Assembly: GCF_001584165.1 (NCBI RefSeq)
Contig: NZ_CP013233.1
Location: 2,302,620 to 2,366,619, forward strand
DNA length: 64,000 nt
Origin: Collimonas arenae
Lineage (GTDB): Bacteria; Pseudomonadota; Gammaproteobacteria; Burkholderiales; Burkholderiaceae_D
Reading direction: 5' to 3'
The translations under genes and the position numbers were made by a program. This document shows positions 9,931-19,949 of this stretch, in pieces (position 1 is the stretch's first letter; each line of letters starts with the position of its first letter). Below the pieces are notes generated by a model, which was not told where the DNA came from, made no database searches, and was given only the letters and a program-made list of their open reading frames with translations.

Positions 9931-9944
9931 TTGATGTAGGTCAA
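9931..9944. promoter_or_regulatory. second FNR/Anr-type box in the divergent region
   Basis: TTGATGTAGGTCAA has one consensus half and one variant half (GTCAA), a common form among Anr sites. It is about 140 bp before the uspA start at 10086 and could serve either direction. Confidence 0.55.
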
Positions 9945-10085
9945 GTGATGTATTGGCCGACCCTATAGGATTCAATGCGTCACGCCGCTGCTTGCCATCC
10001 AGACAGCTGATGCACTGAAAACAACGGCATCGCAAGGATCAAGCGGCACGGTTGGCCTTTTCATCTGACATTCAGGACACCTACC

Positions 10086-10531
10086 ATGTACACCAAAATA
10101 TTAGTTCCGATCGACGGCAGCCCGACTTCCGACTGCGCGGTGGCGGAGGCCGCAAAGCTTGCTGCAATTTGCTCTGCGCGCGTGCGCCTGCTTCATGTGA
10201 TTGATATGGCCATCTACACCAGCGGTTTTGAGCAGGCGGAAGTCTATATCAATCAAATTCGGCCACTCGAGTTGCAAGCATCCAAGGAGTTGCTCGCCCG
10301 CGGGCAAGCCGTCCTGGAAGCCGCCAACATCCCGGTCGATACCGAACTCAGGGAAAGCGTTGGCGGGCGCGTCGCCACCATCATCGTTGAACGCGCTGCG
10401 GCGTGGGCGCCGACGTCATCGTAATGGGAACGCATGGCCGGCGCGGCATGGGACGCTTGCTAATGGGTAGCGATGCCGAACTGGTGGTGCGGACATCGCC
10501 TGTGCCTGTGCTGTTGGTCAAATCCGTATAG
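10086..10531 (+). CDS. universal stress protein UspA, frameshifted
   Basis: N-terminal part [12 protein letters not shown] is typical UspA. The frame closes early at 10424, but the missing half ([20 protein letters not shown]...[14 protein letters not shown]) continues in the next frame to a TAG at 10529-10531. Adding one G to the GGG run at 10405-10407 gives a complete 148-aa protein with the [15 protein letters not shown] nucleotide-binding motif. Probably an intact gene with a base-call error. It starts a plus-strand run with the DUF1269-like gene, Nramp transporter and phosphoketolase. Confidence 0.85.
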
Positions 10532-10564
10532 TTTTTTCAGTCCACGATCCTTCAGGAGCAGTTC

Positions 10565-11064
10565 ATGAAAACCTCGCATTCGCCAGTCTATGTATTCAGT
10601 ACCCACGAGGCCGCCGAACAGGCGATCCGTTCTTTGAGCCAGACCGGCTTCGACGTTAGAAAATTGTCTCTCGTTGGCAGGGGATACCATAGTGAGGAGC
10701 ATCCAGTGGGATTTCGCACCGTGGGAGAAAGAATCCGCTCCTGGGGTGGGGTAGGGGCGTTGTTCGGCGGCGTGTGGGGCTTGCTGCTGGCGCCGACCGT
10801 CTTCTTCTTTTTGCCCGGATTGGGGTTGATGGCGACAGCCGGCCTTTGGTATCTGCACTGGTCGGCGCGTTCGAAGGTGCGCTGTTCGTCGGTGGTGCCT
10901 CGGCCTTGGGCGCTGCATTGACTGAGGTCGGCGTGGCCGAAGATCAGGTAATCAAGTACGAAACGGCCCTGAAGGTCGACAAATATCTGTTGATCGTCCA
11001 TGGCAGCGCCGAGGAGCTGCTGAAGGCCGATTCGGTCCTGGCCGACATCGCCGCAACTGCCTGA
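10565..11064 (+). CDS. DUF1269-like/general stress protein 17M-like membrane protein, frameshifted
   Basis: The N-terminal domain (YVFSTHEAAEQAIRSL...LSLVGRGY) resembles the yflT/GSP17M family, followed by a glycine-rich double membrane hairpin and a second alpha/beta part (EDQVIKYETALKVDKYLLIV). The two halves lie in different frames. Adding one C at 10843-10844 fuses them into 166 aa, giving ATAGPLVSALVGAFEG across the joint. It follows uspA by 33 bp. Function unknown; context suggests a stress role at the membrane. Confidence 0.75.
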
Positions 11065-11067
11065 CGC

Positions 11068-12384
11068 ATGAAAATGCCCAACGCGGACTCTGGCGCCCCG
11101 GTTCCAGCCAACGGTCTGCGTATCTTGTGGGATCGTCTGAAAGAACATCCTTTGGCCCGCGTCGGGCCCGGATTGATCACCGGCGTTGCCGATGACGATC
11201 CCAGCGGCATCGCCACCTATTCGCAGGCAGGCGCCCAATTCGGACTCAATATGCTGTGGACCATGCCGCTGGCGTTTCCATTAATGTCGGCAATCCAGTC
11301 CATGTGCGGGTGCATCGGCCGGGTCACCGGTAAAGGATTGGCCGCCAACATCAAGGATTCGTTTCCCCCAGTTGTGTTGCTGACGGTTGTGTCGTTGCTC
11401 CTGGTCGCCAATATTCTCAATATCGCAGCAGATGTCGCCGCCATGGGAGAGGTAGCCGAGCTGGTTACAGGATTCAACCGTCATCTGATGACAGCGTTTT
11501 TTGTATTTGCCACGTTACTGCTGCAAGTATTCATCCCCTATCATCGCTACGTATCCTTCCTGAAATGGCTGACGCTCTCCCTGCTGGCCTACGCCGCAGT
11601 CCTGTTCACAGTTCATGTCCCCTGGGGAGAAGTGGCGCTGCGTACTGTCTGGCCGAAATTCGCATTTAATTCCACGACTGCCGCCGTGATCGTCGGCGTC
11701 TTTGGCACCACCATCAGTCCCTATCTTTTTTTCTGGCAGGCGTCGGAAGAAGTTGAAGATATGCAGGCAAAACCCGGCGCTGTCGCGCTGGCTAGTGACG
11801 GCAAGGACCCCGATCAGGAACTGCGACGCATCCAATGGGATACATGGAGCGGCATGTTTTATTCCGACATCACCGCGTTCTTCATTATCCTGGCGACGGC
11901 GGTCACGCTCCACGTTGCCGGCATCACAGACATCGACACCGCCGCCCAGGCCGCCAGCGCACTCAGGCCTCTTGCTGGAGATTTCGCCTATATCCTGTTC
12001 GCCCTTGGCATTCTAGGCGTCGGCATGATCGGGGTGCCTGTACTGGCCGGCTCTGCCGGTTATGCGCTGTCGGAGGCAATGGGTTGGCGGTCCGGGTTGG
12101 AACGCAAGGCCAGTGATGCAATCGGGTTTTATAGCGTGATCGCCATCAGCGTGCTGGCGGGGCTCGCCATCCAGTATTCGCCGATCAGCCCGATGAAGGC
12201 GTTGTTCTGGAGTGCGGTCATCAATGGCGTCGTCGCTGTGCCTTTAATGATCGTGATCATCCTGTTGGTTTCAAAAAAATCCGTGATGGGAAAGTTTACT
12301 GCTGGCCGATTGACAACAGTGCTCGGATGGATTGCTACCGCGGTGATGGGAGCGGCGGCGATACGGATGTTTGTTCCAGGTTAG
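11068..12384 (+). CDS. Nramp family divalent metal transporter
   Basis: 438-aa polytopic inner-membrane protein with about 11 hydrophobic segments. The first helix carries the metal-site region VADDDPSGIATYSQAG, equivalent to the DPGN motif of MntH but with DPSG, which places it in the divergent Nramp-like group rather than classical MntH. Substrate (Mn, Fe or perhaps Mg) cannot be read with certainty. It begins 3 bp after the preceding stop, so it is co-transcribed with the stress genes. Confidence 0.88.
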   Translation: MKMPNADSGAPVPANGLRILWDRLKEHPLARVGPGLITGVADDDPSGIATYSQAGAQFGLNMLWTMPLAFPLMSAIQSMCGCIGRVTGKGLAANIKDSFPPVVLLTVVSLLLVANILNIAADVAAMGEVAELVTGFNRHLMTAFFVFATLLLQVFIPYHRYVSFLKWLTLSLLAYAAVLFTVHVPWGEVALRTVWPKFAFNSTTAAVIVGVFGTTISPYLFFWQASEEVEDMQAKPGAVALASDGKDPDQELRRIQWDTWSGMFYSDITAFFIILATAVTLHVAGITDIDTAAQAASALRPLAGDFAYILFALGILGVGMIGVPVLAGSAGYALSEAMGWRSGLERKASDAIGFYSVIAISVLAGLAIQYSPISPMKALFWSAVINGVVAVPLMIVIILLVSKKSVMGKFTAGRLTTVLGWIATAVMGAAAIRMFVPG

Positions 12385-12534
12385 GTCTGCAGAATCCGAT
12401 CGGAATCGCAATTCTTCGCCGCGCGCTCAGTCTGTTCGCCAGCGAACTAACAGAACGATGGCTTCGGCCCACAATACATGGCTCGCGTTGCGGCAACATG
12501 TGCCTTAAACCAGCAACACTAAAAGGATGCTCCT

Positions 12535-14925
12535 GTGATAACGGACCAACCCACGCTCTCGGATCGGCCGCTGGTGCCAGAACTGCTGCGCAAGATGCAT
12601 GCCTATTGGCGGGCGGCCAACTACTTGTCAGTCGGGCAGATTTATCTCTACGACAATCCACTGCTGAAAGAGCCGTTGCAACTCGCGCACATCAAGCCAC
12701 GCTTGCTGGGCCATTGGGGTACCACGCCAGGGTTGAATTTCGTCTATATACACCTGAACCGTATCATCAAACGGCAGGACCTCAACGTCATCTACATCGC
12801 CGGTCCAGGTCATGGTGGTCCTGGCCTGGTCGCGAATACCTATCTGGAAGGCTGTTACAGCGAGACATATCCCGATATTTCACAAGACGAGGAGGGCATG
12901 AAAAAACTGTTCAAACAGTTTTCCTTCCCCGGCGGGATCCCCAGCCATGTGGCGCCGGAAACACCGGGTTCAATCCACGAGGGAGGGGAGTTGGGTTATT
13001 CGCTGTCGCATGCTTTCGGCGCGGCGTTTGACAACCCCGATTTGCTGGTTGCATGCGTCGTGGGAGACGGCGAAGCGGAAACCGGGCCACTGGCAACCAG
13101 CTGGCATTCGAACAAATTTCTCAACCCCGTGTGTGATGGCGCGGTGCTACCGATCCTGCACTTGAACGGCTACAAGATCGCCGGCCCAACCGTACTGGCC
13201 CGCATTCCGCACGACGAACTTGAATCATTGTTTCGCGGCTACGGCTATACACCTTATTTTGTAGAGGGCGATGATCCGGTCGAGATGCATCAATTGATGG
13301 CAGCGACACTGGATAAGGTGGTTACCCGGATTCACGATATCCAGCGCGATGCCCGCACCAATGGTTTCAAGCAGCGGCCAAGCTGGCCGATGATTATCCT
13401 GCGTTCGCCCAAAGGTTGGACAGGCCCCAAGATAGTCGACGACAAACCGGTCGAAGGGACGTTCCGGGCGCATCAAGTACCCATCGCCGATATGCAACGT
13501 CCCGGACACGTGGCATTGCTTGAACAATGGATGAAGAGCTACCACGCAGAAGAACTGTTCGACAAGAAAGGACGTTTGAACGCCGAGCTGGCCGAGCTGG
13601 CGCCCTTGGGTAGTCGTCGCATGGGGGCAAATCCACATGCAAATGGCGGTGCTCTCCTGCATGATTTGCGACTGCCAGATTTCCGTCACTATGCTGTTGA
13701 TGTGCCGGCCCCTGGCGCAACGACAGCAGAAGCAACCAGGGTGCAAGGAGAATTCATCCGCGATATCGTCAGGCTGAATCCTCACACCTTCCGCGTCTTC
13801 AGTCCCGATGAAACCGCCTCGAACCGTTGGGGCGATGTATTTGAGGTCAGCAACCGCTGTTCAACTGCTGAAATCATCGACATTGACGATCATGTGGCCG
13901 CCGATGGCCGGGTGATGGAGATGCTGAGTGAAAATCAATGCGAAGGTTGGCTGGAAGGTTATCTGCTGACCGGCCGCCACGGTTTTTTTTCGTGCTACGA
14001 AGCATTCATCCATATTGTCGATTCGATGTTCAATCAGCACGCCAAGTGGCTCAAGGCCGCGAATCATATTCCCTGGCGGCGTCCCATCGCGTCGTTGAAC
14101 TACCTGCTGTCGTCGCACGTCTGGCGGCAGGATCACAACGGTGCCAGTCATCAGGATCCCGGTTTCATCGATCATGTGATCAACAAGAAAGCCGAGGTCA
14201 TCCGGGTTTATCTGCCGCCCGACGCCAACACGCTCTTGTCGGTGACCGATCATTGCCTGCGTAGCCGCAACTACATCAACGTCATTGTTGCCGGCAAACA
14301 GCCGGAGATGCAATGGCTGGACATGACTGCAGCACTCCAGCATTGCGCTGCCGGCATCGGCATCTGGGAATGGGCCAGCAATGACAAAGGCGGTGAGCCG
14401 GACGTGGTCATGGCTTGCGCAGGCGACGTACCCACTCTTGAAACTCTGGCCGCAGTTGCTTTGCTGCGCAAACATTTCCCTGAACTCAAGGTGCGCGTCA
14501 TTAATGTTGTCGATCTAATGAGATTGCAACCGAAAAGCGCCCATCCGCACGGTTTGGACGACCGCGATTTCGACGAGCTGTTCACCGTCGACAAGCCAGT
14601 TATCTTTGCCTACCATGGCTACCCGGCCCTGATCCATCGCCTCACATACCGGCGTACAAACCATAAAAACCTGCATGTTCATGGCTACAAGGAGGAGGGC
14701 ACGACGACCACGCCGTTCGACATGGTGGTGCTCAACGAACTGGACCGGTTCCATCTTTTTGCCGACGTCGTTGACCGTCTGCCGCAATTGGCGGCGCAAG
14801 CGACATATGCCAAACAGTTCGTGCGCGACAGATTGTTTGCACACAGGAACTACATTGAACAATATGGCGAAGATATGCCGGAGATACGAAACTGGAAGTG
14901 GGTGAATGATAGTGACAAGGGGTGA
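12535..14925 (+). CDS. xfp: phosphoketolase (xylulose-5-P/fructose-6-P)
   Basis: Thiamine-diphosphate enzyme that cleaves xylulose-5-phosphate (and often fructose-6-phosphate) with phosphate to acetyl-phosphate plus a shorter sugar phosphate, a route to ATP when respiration is limited. The 796-aa product is full length for the family, with [20 protein letters not shown], the TPP motif [21 protein letters not shown] and the C-terminal [13 protein letters not shown]. It starts at GTG 12535 behind AAAAGGATG. Its place beside the FNR-box genes fits a low-oxygen programme. Confidence 0.95.
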   Translation: MITDQPTLSDRPLVPELLRKMHAYWRAANYLSVGQIYLYDNPLLKEPLQLAHIKPRLLGHWGTTPGLNFVYIHLNRIIKRQDLNVIYIAGPGHGGPGLVANTYLEGCYSETYPDISQDEEGMKKLFKQFSFPGGIPSHVAPETPGSIHEGGELGYSLSHAFGAAFDNPDLLVACVVGDGEAETGPLATSWHSNKFLNPVCDGAVLPILHLNGYKIAGPTVLARIPHDELESLFRGYGYTPYFVEGDDPVEMHQLMAATLDKVVTRIHDIQRDARTNGFKQRPSWPMIILRSPKGWTGPKIVDDKPVEGTFRAHQVPIADMQRPGHVALLEQWMKSYHAEELFDKKGRLNAELAELAPLGSRRMGANPHANGGALLHDLRLPDFRHYAVDVPAPGATTAEATRVQGEFIRDIVRLNPHTFRVFSPDETASNRWGDVFEVSNRCSTAEIIDIDDHVAADGRVMEMLSENQCEGWLEGYLLTGRHGFFSCYEAFIHIVDSMFNQHAKWLKAANHIPWRRPIASLNYLLSSHVWRQDHNGASHQDPGFIDHVINKKAEVIRVYLPPDANTLLSVTDHCLRSRNYINVIVAGKQPEMQWLDMTAALQHCAAGIGIWEWASNDKGGEPDVVMACAGDVPTLETLAAVALLRKHFPELKVRVINVVDLMRLQPKSAHPHGLDDRDFDELFTVDKPVIFAYHGYPALIHRLTYRRTNHKNLHVHGYKEEGTTTTPFDMVVLNELDRFHLFADVVDRLPQLAAQATYAKQFVRDRLFAHRNYIEQYGEDMPEIRNWKWVNDSDKG

Positions 14926-15095
14926 TCAACGTCGAGCGCGCTCAGTCCGTAACGACCAGACCGGACAGATACTGCCCGTCGCTCACATGCTCCATCCATT
15001 CGACGTTCTTGCCGGCATCTCGGTGATGGCACTTTATGATCCCCTTGTCGCACCACCCTTTAATTTCCAAAGAGAAACTCTTGATTCTCAAAAAA

Positions 15096-15183
15096 CGTTA
15101 CATAAATCGTTACATATATTCCACATTAATTTTCTGTTTTGTGTATCATAGATTCATGAAAAATGAGTAAAAAATCGTTACAT
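15096..15183. repeat. three CGTTACAT repeats over the yjjJ promoter and start
   Basis: CGTTACAT occurs at 15096-15103, 15108-15115 and 15176-15183; the last two share TCGTTACAT, and the last covers the first bases of the ATG at 15182. The first two are 12 bp apart. All are direct. This is the layout of an autoregulatory operator. The YjjJ protein starts with a helix-turn-helix-like region, which could be the reader. Confidence 0.55.
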
Positions 15184-16543
15184 GACAATTTCTCAAACAG
15201 TTCTCGAAACACTCCGTACGTGGGGGCGGCAGCAAGCTGGAGAGCTTTTGCGGCGCCTTGGGGTAAGTCGTCCGTCTTTGATGCGGGCGATTGCTGAGCT
15301 GGATGGGCAGGTTGTCTCGCGTGGTCGCGCGCGTCGGACTGCGTATGCCGCACGTCGATCGATTCGCGGAAGTTTGACACCATTGGTTCTTTACCGTATT
15401 GACGAGTCGGGACGGGCGCATGAGGCCGGAATGCTTGAGCCCGTTTATCGGGAAGGATGCGCGATGAGTTTCGCGGAAACTTCCCCTTGGCCGCTCGACG
15501 ATGAAATGGCGGATGGCTGGTTTCGTGGGCTGCCTTATCCGTTGGGAGACATGCGGCCGCAAGGTTTCCTGGGACGTAACTTTGCACACCAGTTTGCAGC
15601 AATCCTTCAAGTAGACGAGGACGTAAAACGCTGGAGTGAAGACGATGTGCTGCATGCCTTAGCCGTGCTTGGCTGGGACCTGCCCGGCAATTACATTGTG
15701 GGTGAGCGTGCTCTGCGCCGCTTTCTGGAGGAGCAGCAAAGCGCTAGCTATTTCCTTGCTGATGATGCGATCGACACGGAATATCCGTCGCGCGCACTGC
15801 AGGCCCTGAATTTCGGAGTCGCGGATTCCTCGGCAGCCGGTGAGTTTCCTAAATTCACTGCACGTCGATTGTTAAATGAGCAACCGACTCACGTCATCGT
15901 CAAGTTTTCGGGGGGCGACGGTTCTCCGCAGGAGCAACGGTGGTCTGACTTACTGGTGTGCGAGCACCTAGCCTTGATCACTATTGCCGATACACTTCAG
16001 CTGAGCGCAGCCCAAAGCCGCATTTATCAACTGGCCGGCCGCACCTTCTACGAAGTCGACCGTTTCGACCGGCATGGTAAATTCGGTCGCTCGGGTGTAT
16101 GTACTTGGCACGAGTTGAATGCCGCCTTATTTGGATTGACCGGCCCATGGTCTGAAGGCGCGGAGGCTTTGCTCAAAGAGGCGTATATTTCGGCGGAGAC
16201 TGCCCGTCAGATAAACCTCTTGGAACATTTCGGTCGACTGATTGCAAACACGGATATGCACGACGGCAATCTTGCGTTCCTGCCTGGACTTACTCTGACA
16301 CCTGCGTATGACATGCTACCTATGTTGTATGCTCCGCAGCGAGGCGTCGAGCTGGTCGAGCGCAAATTCGCGCCGGCCTTGCCTGTGCCGAGAGAACGTG
16401 GCGCCTGGCTCCAAGCAGCGGAAGCCGCCTTAGTGTTCTGGCGTCGGGCGGAGCGAGATGAGCGCATTAGTGAGGGATTTCGATCTATCTGCAAAGCGAA
16501 TGCTGACCACATAGAACATCTGCTTGTCGTGCAACGCGACTGA
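15182..16543 (+). CDS. yjjJ: HipA-family serine/threonine kinase, YjjJ (HipH) type
   Basis: 453-aa protein with an N-terminal winged-helix/HTH segment (about residues 1-45, ELLRRLGVSRPSLMRAI) fused to a HipA-like kinase: HipA_C features include HVIVKFSGG, NTDMHDGNLAFLP (catalytic NxDxHxxN type) and YDMLPMLYAP. YjjJ-type kinases in enterobacteria are stand-alone HipA relatives without a HipB partner; none is seen here. Predicted to phosphorylate a cytoplasmic target and slow growth. The weak ribosome site and the repeat over the start codon suggest tight control. Confidence 0.88.
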   Translation: MTISQTVLETLRTWGRQQAGELLRRLGVSRPSLMRAIAELDGQVVSRGRARRTAYAARRSIRGSLTPLVLYRIDESGRAHEAGMLEPVYREGCAMSFAETSPWPLDDEMADGWFRGLPYPLGDMRPQGFLGRNFAHQFAAILQVDEDVKRWSEDDVLHALAVLGWDLPGNYIVGERALRRFLEEQQSASYFLADDAIDTEYPSRALQALNFGVADSSAAGEFPKFTARRLLNEQPTHVIVKFSGGDGSPQEQRWSDLLVCEHLALITIADTLQLSAAQSRIYQLAGRTFYEVDRFDRHGKFGRSGVCTWHELNAALFGLTGPWSEGAEALLKEAYISAETARQINLLEHFGRLIANTDMHDGNLAFLPGLTLTPAYDMLPMLYAPQRGVELVERKFAPALPVPRERGAWLQAAEAALVFWRRAERDERISEGFRSICKANADHIEHLLVVQRD

Positions 16544-16578
16544 TTCAAAGTCACAATCGATTTGAACCGTTTGTCGGT

Positions 16579-16680
16579 TTACGCCGCTGCCAATGAGTAG
16601 AGTAGCTGTTTGAGTGAAATACCTTGTGCGTAGCGATTCATTGCTTGCGGGTTGCTGCACCTCAAATTTGGATACTTCAT
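16579..16680 (-). pseudogene. truncated copy of the small HTH protein gene
   Basis: Thirty-three codons (MKYPNLRCSNPQAMNRYAQG...) match the first 26 or so residues of the 71-aa HTH protein at 19950-20165, then diverge and stop before the recognition helix. It is the coding part of the left 106-bp direct repeat and is non-functional as a DNA binder. Confidence 0.75.
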
Positions 16681-16708
16681 GTTGTTTTTCCCTCTAGAAA
16701 ATGAAAAA
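16603..16708. repeat. left copy of 106-bp direct repeat
   Basis: Aligns without gaps to 20088-20193 with seven mismatches by eye (about 93% identity), including the shared GTTGTTTTTCCCTCTAGAAA stretch upstream of the HTH start. Same orientation, 3.48 kb apart. It marks one edge of the AT-rich island. Confidence 0.85.
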
Positions 16709-16920
16709 TACCCATGATGCTCACAATCTCATCCATTTTTTCCCAATTTCGTAAGCTTAGCATCTGTAATTACTGGTTAAGTAAGATATCAGAAATTTGA
16801 AAGCGTCAACCTAAAATTGAGAAATAGTAAATGTAATATAGTAGGGATATTAGCGCGTGGTTCATTGAGGGAAAGTAACGGTGTTCCGCCACCGCGAACA
16901 ATAAAAAGAGTGAGAGAACT
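16709..16920. other. AT-rich leader before the 617-aa gene
   Basis: No gene seen. Contains AATTTCGTA at 16745-16753, the same nonamer that begins the dif-like site at 20243, in a similar position relative to the direct repeat; the rest of a dif site is not recognisable. Probably holds the promoter of the following gene. Confidence 0.4.
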
Positions 16921-18774
16921 ATGAACTTTCTTGATACAACCCTAGGACAAATGCATGTCAAATGGGCCCAATGGGCGCTAACGACTTTTTTTCTGCGCTT
17001 TCCAAAAACAAGACCCGTTCTCTATCTTGACTCATCAGCTCTATATATCTGCATAGATGATGTTGATAGCGACATTCAAAATTTGGCCTCAATTTTTGAC
17101 AATGAGATACGTCCTCTGACCGCGAATATTCGACTAGTTACAATGGTTCCTTCGGGGGCTACCGAAATTACGAATCACCTGACTTTGGAGGAGGAATCTT
17201 GGCTTGCTGGTCAAGCAATAACGACTTTCAATTTGCAAAAAATTATGTCGATGTCGGTCCCCGACTTTCCGATTGGCTCTATCGATTTCGACAATACAAA
17301 GGACAAATGGATATTTAGCTCCCCATCAGATCTAAATGCAGAAGAGCGCGACCTAGTTATTAAAGCAAAAGAGAAGTTAGGTCTCCCTGGGGATTTAATC
17401 TTTTCCCAGATTGCTATTCCTCCTGAAGGAGTTCCGTTAGGAGCAAAGATTGCCTCCCTACCGCGAGAATCGCCGTTGATTCTTATTTCAGCTAGAGAAA
17501 TGCGGCAATTTCCCGTTGCCATTAAAAAGATGGTTGAAAAAGATGAGGACGAATGGAGATATAGCGTTAGTAGGCGTATAGATTTAGCAAGCAAGGTGGG
17601 CGCTGGGGCAGACACATCGCACTCTTCATGCCTATTTAGTCCAGAATATGGCGGCGAATTAAAATTGTCGGAGCTACTCTCTCTTTACGATGTGATTTAC
17701 TTGATGCCTTCGAAAGAGGGGAGTGATTGGATACAGGAGAACCATCTAACACTCGCAGACATGCGCATGCTATTGGAGATGGAGCGAATACGGTTAGTCT
17801 TTCCATATTCAATCGAACACTACCCATATTTATTTAGCTTGCTAGAAGATATATCTAGTGACTCAATCATCCTATCCCGATGTTTAGCGGGGAAGGTTGT
17901 CGAAAAAGTCGCACCGAAAGATCCGGTGCTATATGCGCCGCTAAGTAATTCGCAAAGAAGCCAATTGCTTAGCGCTCTTCACGGAATAGGCGACCCTTTT
18001 TCAAATGCACTTGTAAATAGCTATTCCAGGCATTTCCAAGGACAAAATGCGGCGCTTCTTCATATGGGAGCAACCGCAAGTCTTGGCTATGGGGTTGGCG
18101 CTCATATAGGTGATTTAATTCATTCACGCACTGGCAAGGATGCGCGGCTTGAGTTGAGCACTGCAGGGGCAGGCGTCGAATGGGCCATAGGGCTAGGTGC
18201 AGCATATATTCCGCGAAGCTATGGTCATGGATACGACGAAACGCATAATAGCTTGATCGTAGCAAGCTATATGTCGCGTACCAAAATGGTTCCTGCAGAC
18301 CCTGTCGCGAGCCGCCTTCATACTGTTGCCGATGGCCTCTTATCTCTATCTGGAATTCCTCCTTTAGAAATAGCCAAAAATTTCAACAGCAGCGCTGCAG
18401 CACAGTTCCGACGTTATTCTGCTCGATTAGCCAACGCAACGGCAGATGTTAATGAACTGCGCGCCATTGTGACTGCTATCAACGAAGATACTTTGAAGTT
18501 TGAGAGACGATCTGATCGAATTTCACGGCTAAAAATTGACGCTCTTTTAGTGGGGATTGCTGCCAAACCATTGGGCGATCTAATTGATAACCAGATGCTG
18601 TTTGGGTCAGTAGCGGCCGCATGGATATATGAGCTTATGAAAGATAAAATTCCAAGTGCCTTCAGTGACAAACTTTCAGAGATTAGCCAAATAATTCTTA
18701 GTATTCTAACTTCTAGCTCTCCTGATGCGGTTATTGTTAGTAGAGCTCGGCAGGCGATGCATAAAAAGCTCTAA
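16921..18774 (+). CDS. unrecognised 617-aa protein of the AT-rich island
   Basis: I do not recognise a family. The protein is soluble overall, with no signal peptide. Its central part (about residues 375-430) is rich in Gly/Ala/His (LLHMGATASLGYGVGAHIGDL, then a second GAGVEWAIGLGAAYIPRSYGHGYDE), which could form a glycine-rich binding or membrane-active loop. The C-terminal third is predicted helical. Codon and base use are visibly more AT-rich than flanking genes, indicating transfer. It lies 9 bp before the 129-aa gene, likely one operon. Position beside a prophage at a dif site makes a defence or phage-cargo role possible, but this is inference only. Confidence 0.75.
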   Translation: MNFLDTTLGQMHVKWAQWALTTFFLRFPKTRPVLYLDSSALYICIDDVDSDIQNLASIFDNEIRPLTANIRLVTMVPSGATEITNHLTLEEESWLAGQAITTFNLQKIMSMSVPDFPIGSIDFDNTKDKWIFSSPSDLNAEERDLVIKAKEKLGLPGDLIFSQIAIPPEGVPLGAKIASLPRESPLILISAREMRQFPVAIKKMVEKDEDEWRYSVSRRIDLASKVGAGADTSHSSCLFSPEYGGELKLSELLSLYDVIYLMPSKEGSDWIQENHLTLADMRMLLEMERIRLVFPYSIEHYPYLFSLLEDISSDSIILSRCLAGKVVEKVAPKDPVLYAPLSNSQRSQLLSALHGIGDPFSNALVNSYSRHFQGQNAALLHMGATASLGYGVGAHIGDLIHSRTGKDARLELSTAGAGVEWAIGLGAAYIPRSYGHGYDETHNSLIVASYMSRTKMVPADPVASRLHTVADGLLSLSGIPPLEIAKNFNSSAAAQFRRYSARLANATADVNELRAIVTAINEDTLKFERRSDRISRLKIDALLVGIAAKPLGDLIDNQMLFGSVAAAWIYELMKDKIPSAFSDKLSEISQIILSILTSSSPDAVIVSRARQAMHKKL

Positions 18775-18783
18775 GCAATATCT

Positions 18784-19173
18784 ATGATGACTACCTCTCA
18801 GCTACCAAAACAAGAATTACTTGCTTGGCTCTACTCCAATTCATTCCCTTGGCAAAATACCAAAATCTTGAACTGGTGTGACGTTCTCCCAGGAGGAGAG
18901 TCTGTCGAAAGATCTCCGTTTACTCTATCTCGAAAATCCGACTTGGGGCCGATAGACATGCGGTTAATTGTTGGTCAATGGGAGCACTATGCAGGACAAA
19001 CATGGTTTGATGCACCAACCAATCCTCAGTACAAAGAATACAAAGTGAGGCATACGATCAAACGGTTCGATTCTGAAAGAGAGTACTACTTCAGCCAAGC
19101 AAGAAAAGATATTTACGTCGATTCAGTAGATGGGAAGTATTGGAATTCAACTGGATTGATCTGTTGTTTCTAG
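18784..19173 (+). CDS. unrecognised 129-aa partner protein
   Basis: Small soluble protein, Trp/Tyr-rich (LAWLYSNSFPWQN, WEHYAGQTWFDAP), no signal or membrane segment, no family recognised. Same strand as and 9 bp downstream of the 617-aa gene; no clear ribosome site of its own, so translation may depend on the upstream gene. Its 3' end overlaps the convergent DUF4124 gene by four bases. The pair could be an effector and its partner or immunity protein. Confidence 0.65.
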   Translation: MMTTSQLPKQELLAWLYSNSFPWQNTKILNWCDVLPGGESVERSPFTLSRKSDLGPIDMRLIVGQWEHYAGQTWFDAPTNPQYKEYKVRHTIKRFDSEREYYFSQARKDIYVDSVDGKYWNSTGLICCF

Positions 19174-19742
19174 CAGCCTAAGCGGTACATGCGATTTCTA
19201 ACGTCTAATCGTCGTGCGCGAAGTTGATCTTGCGACCAGCTAGATTGCTTTATGTTTGATGCGGAATCGATGGATTTTATTTCTTCTGCGAGATAGTAGC
19301 ATTGTCCTTGGGTATTGCTGGTAAGTGCTGGTGTTGATTCGCCAGCCATTGCAACGAATCCAGGTTGTTTAATTTCGGCTTGAATGCGCGCGCGAGTGTC
19401 GGCTATAGTGTTTTTGTCCGGGCTGACGAATCCGCCGCTTGTGTCATGCATCGTCACTTGTTCAGTGTGACTTGATGTTGGGCATGGTGCGTCGGTGTAG
19501 ATGGTTTTTCCTCCAGATTCGCATTTCACAATTTTCCAGGGCTGCATAGCTGTGCCGGTTGCTCGTTTTTCTGAGGCTGTTGCATAGCTCTCGTCTGAAT
19601 GCGCGGACGTTTCCGGTTTCATTTCTGCGGGGGCGCGCTTGGTCGGTATCTCGTAGGTCGAGTTTGACATTAGAAAGATTCCGCCTCCTACGATGGCTGT
19701 AGCTAATGTTGCTGAGACTGCCATGCTGACTAGGTTCTTCAT
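19170..19742 (-). CDS. DUF4124-domain exported protein
   Basis: 190 aa with an N-terminal membrane or signal segment (about residues 5-27). The core WKIVKCESGGKTIYTDAPCP is the DUF4124 signature, a cysteine-containing motif common in beta- and gammaproteobacterial periplasmic proteins of unknown role. Ends in a C-terminal Cys. It is convergent with the 129-aa gene. Base composition is closer to the host than that of the gene pair. Confidence 0.8.
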   Translation of the reverse strand: MKNLVSMAVSATLATAIVGGGIFLMSNSTYEIPTKRAPAEMKPETSAHSDESYATASEKRATGTAMQPWKIVKCESGGKTIYTDAPCPTSSHTEQVTMHDTSGGFVSPDKNTIADTRARIQAEIKQPGFVAMAGESTPALTSNTQGQCYYLAEEIKSIDSASNIKQSSWSQDQLRARRLDVRNRMYRLGC

Positions 19743-19949
19743 GATCGATCCTCAATATTGACATTGCCACTTTACAATATTATTAGTGATTATGTTGATA
19801 AGTATGCATGGCAGTGCGTAGGGCTATCCGACTCGCGTTTCTAGTAATATTTCTTTCTCGTCATTTTTGTGTGTCGTTGGATTTTCCTGTAGGGGCATCA
19901 GGAATATTTGGCCGGTGTCCTGTACCACGCCAAGTTTCTTGCGTAATGG

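Noticed and set aside
9703..10035. A 110-aa minus-strand frame in the phasin-UspA gap.
   Set aside because: No ribosome site, cysteine/arginine-rich composition, and it covers the two FNR-like boxes.
10086..11064. Treating UspA and the following gene as true pseudogenes, or the runs as phase-variation switches.
   Set aside because: The runs are only 2-3 bases, too short for slipped-strand phase variation, and the same single-base loss occurs in seven other places across unrelated genes.
16746..16772. A full dif site left of the 617-aa gene.
   Set aside because: Only the first eight bases of the XerC arm match; the centre and XerD arm are not recognisable. Kept only as a weak relic.
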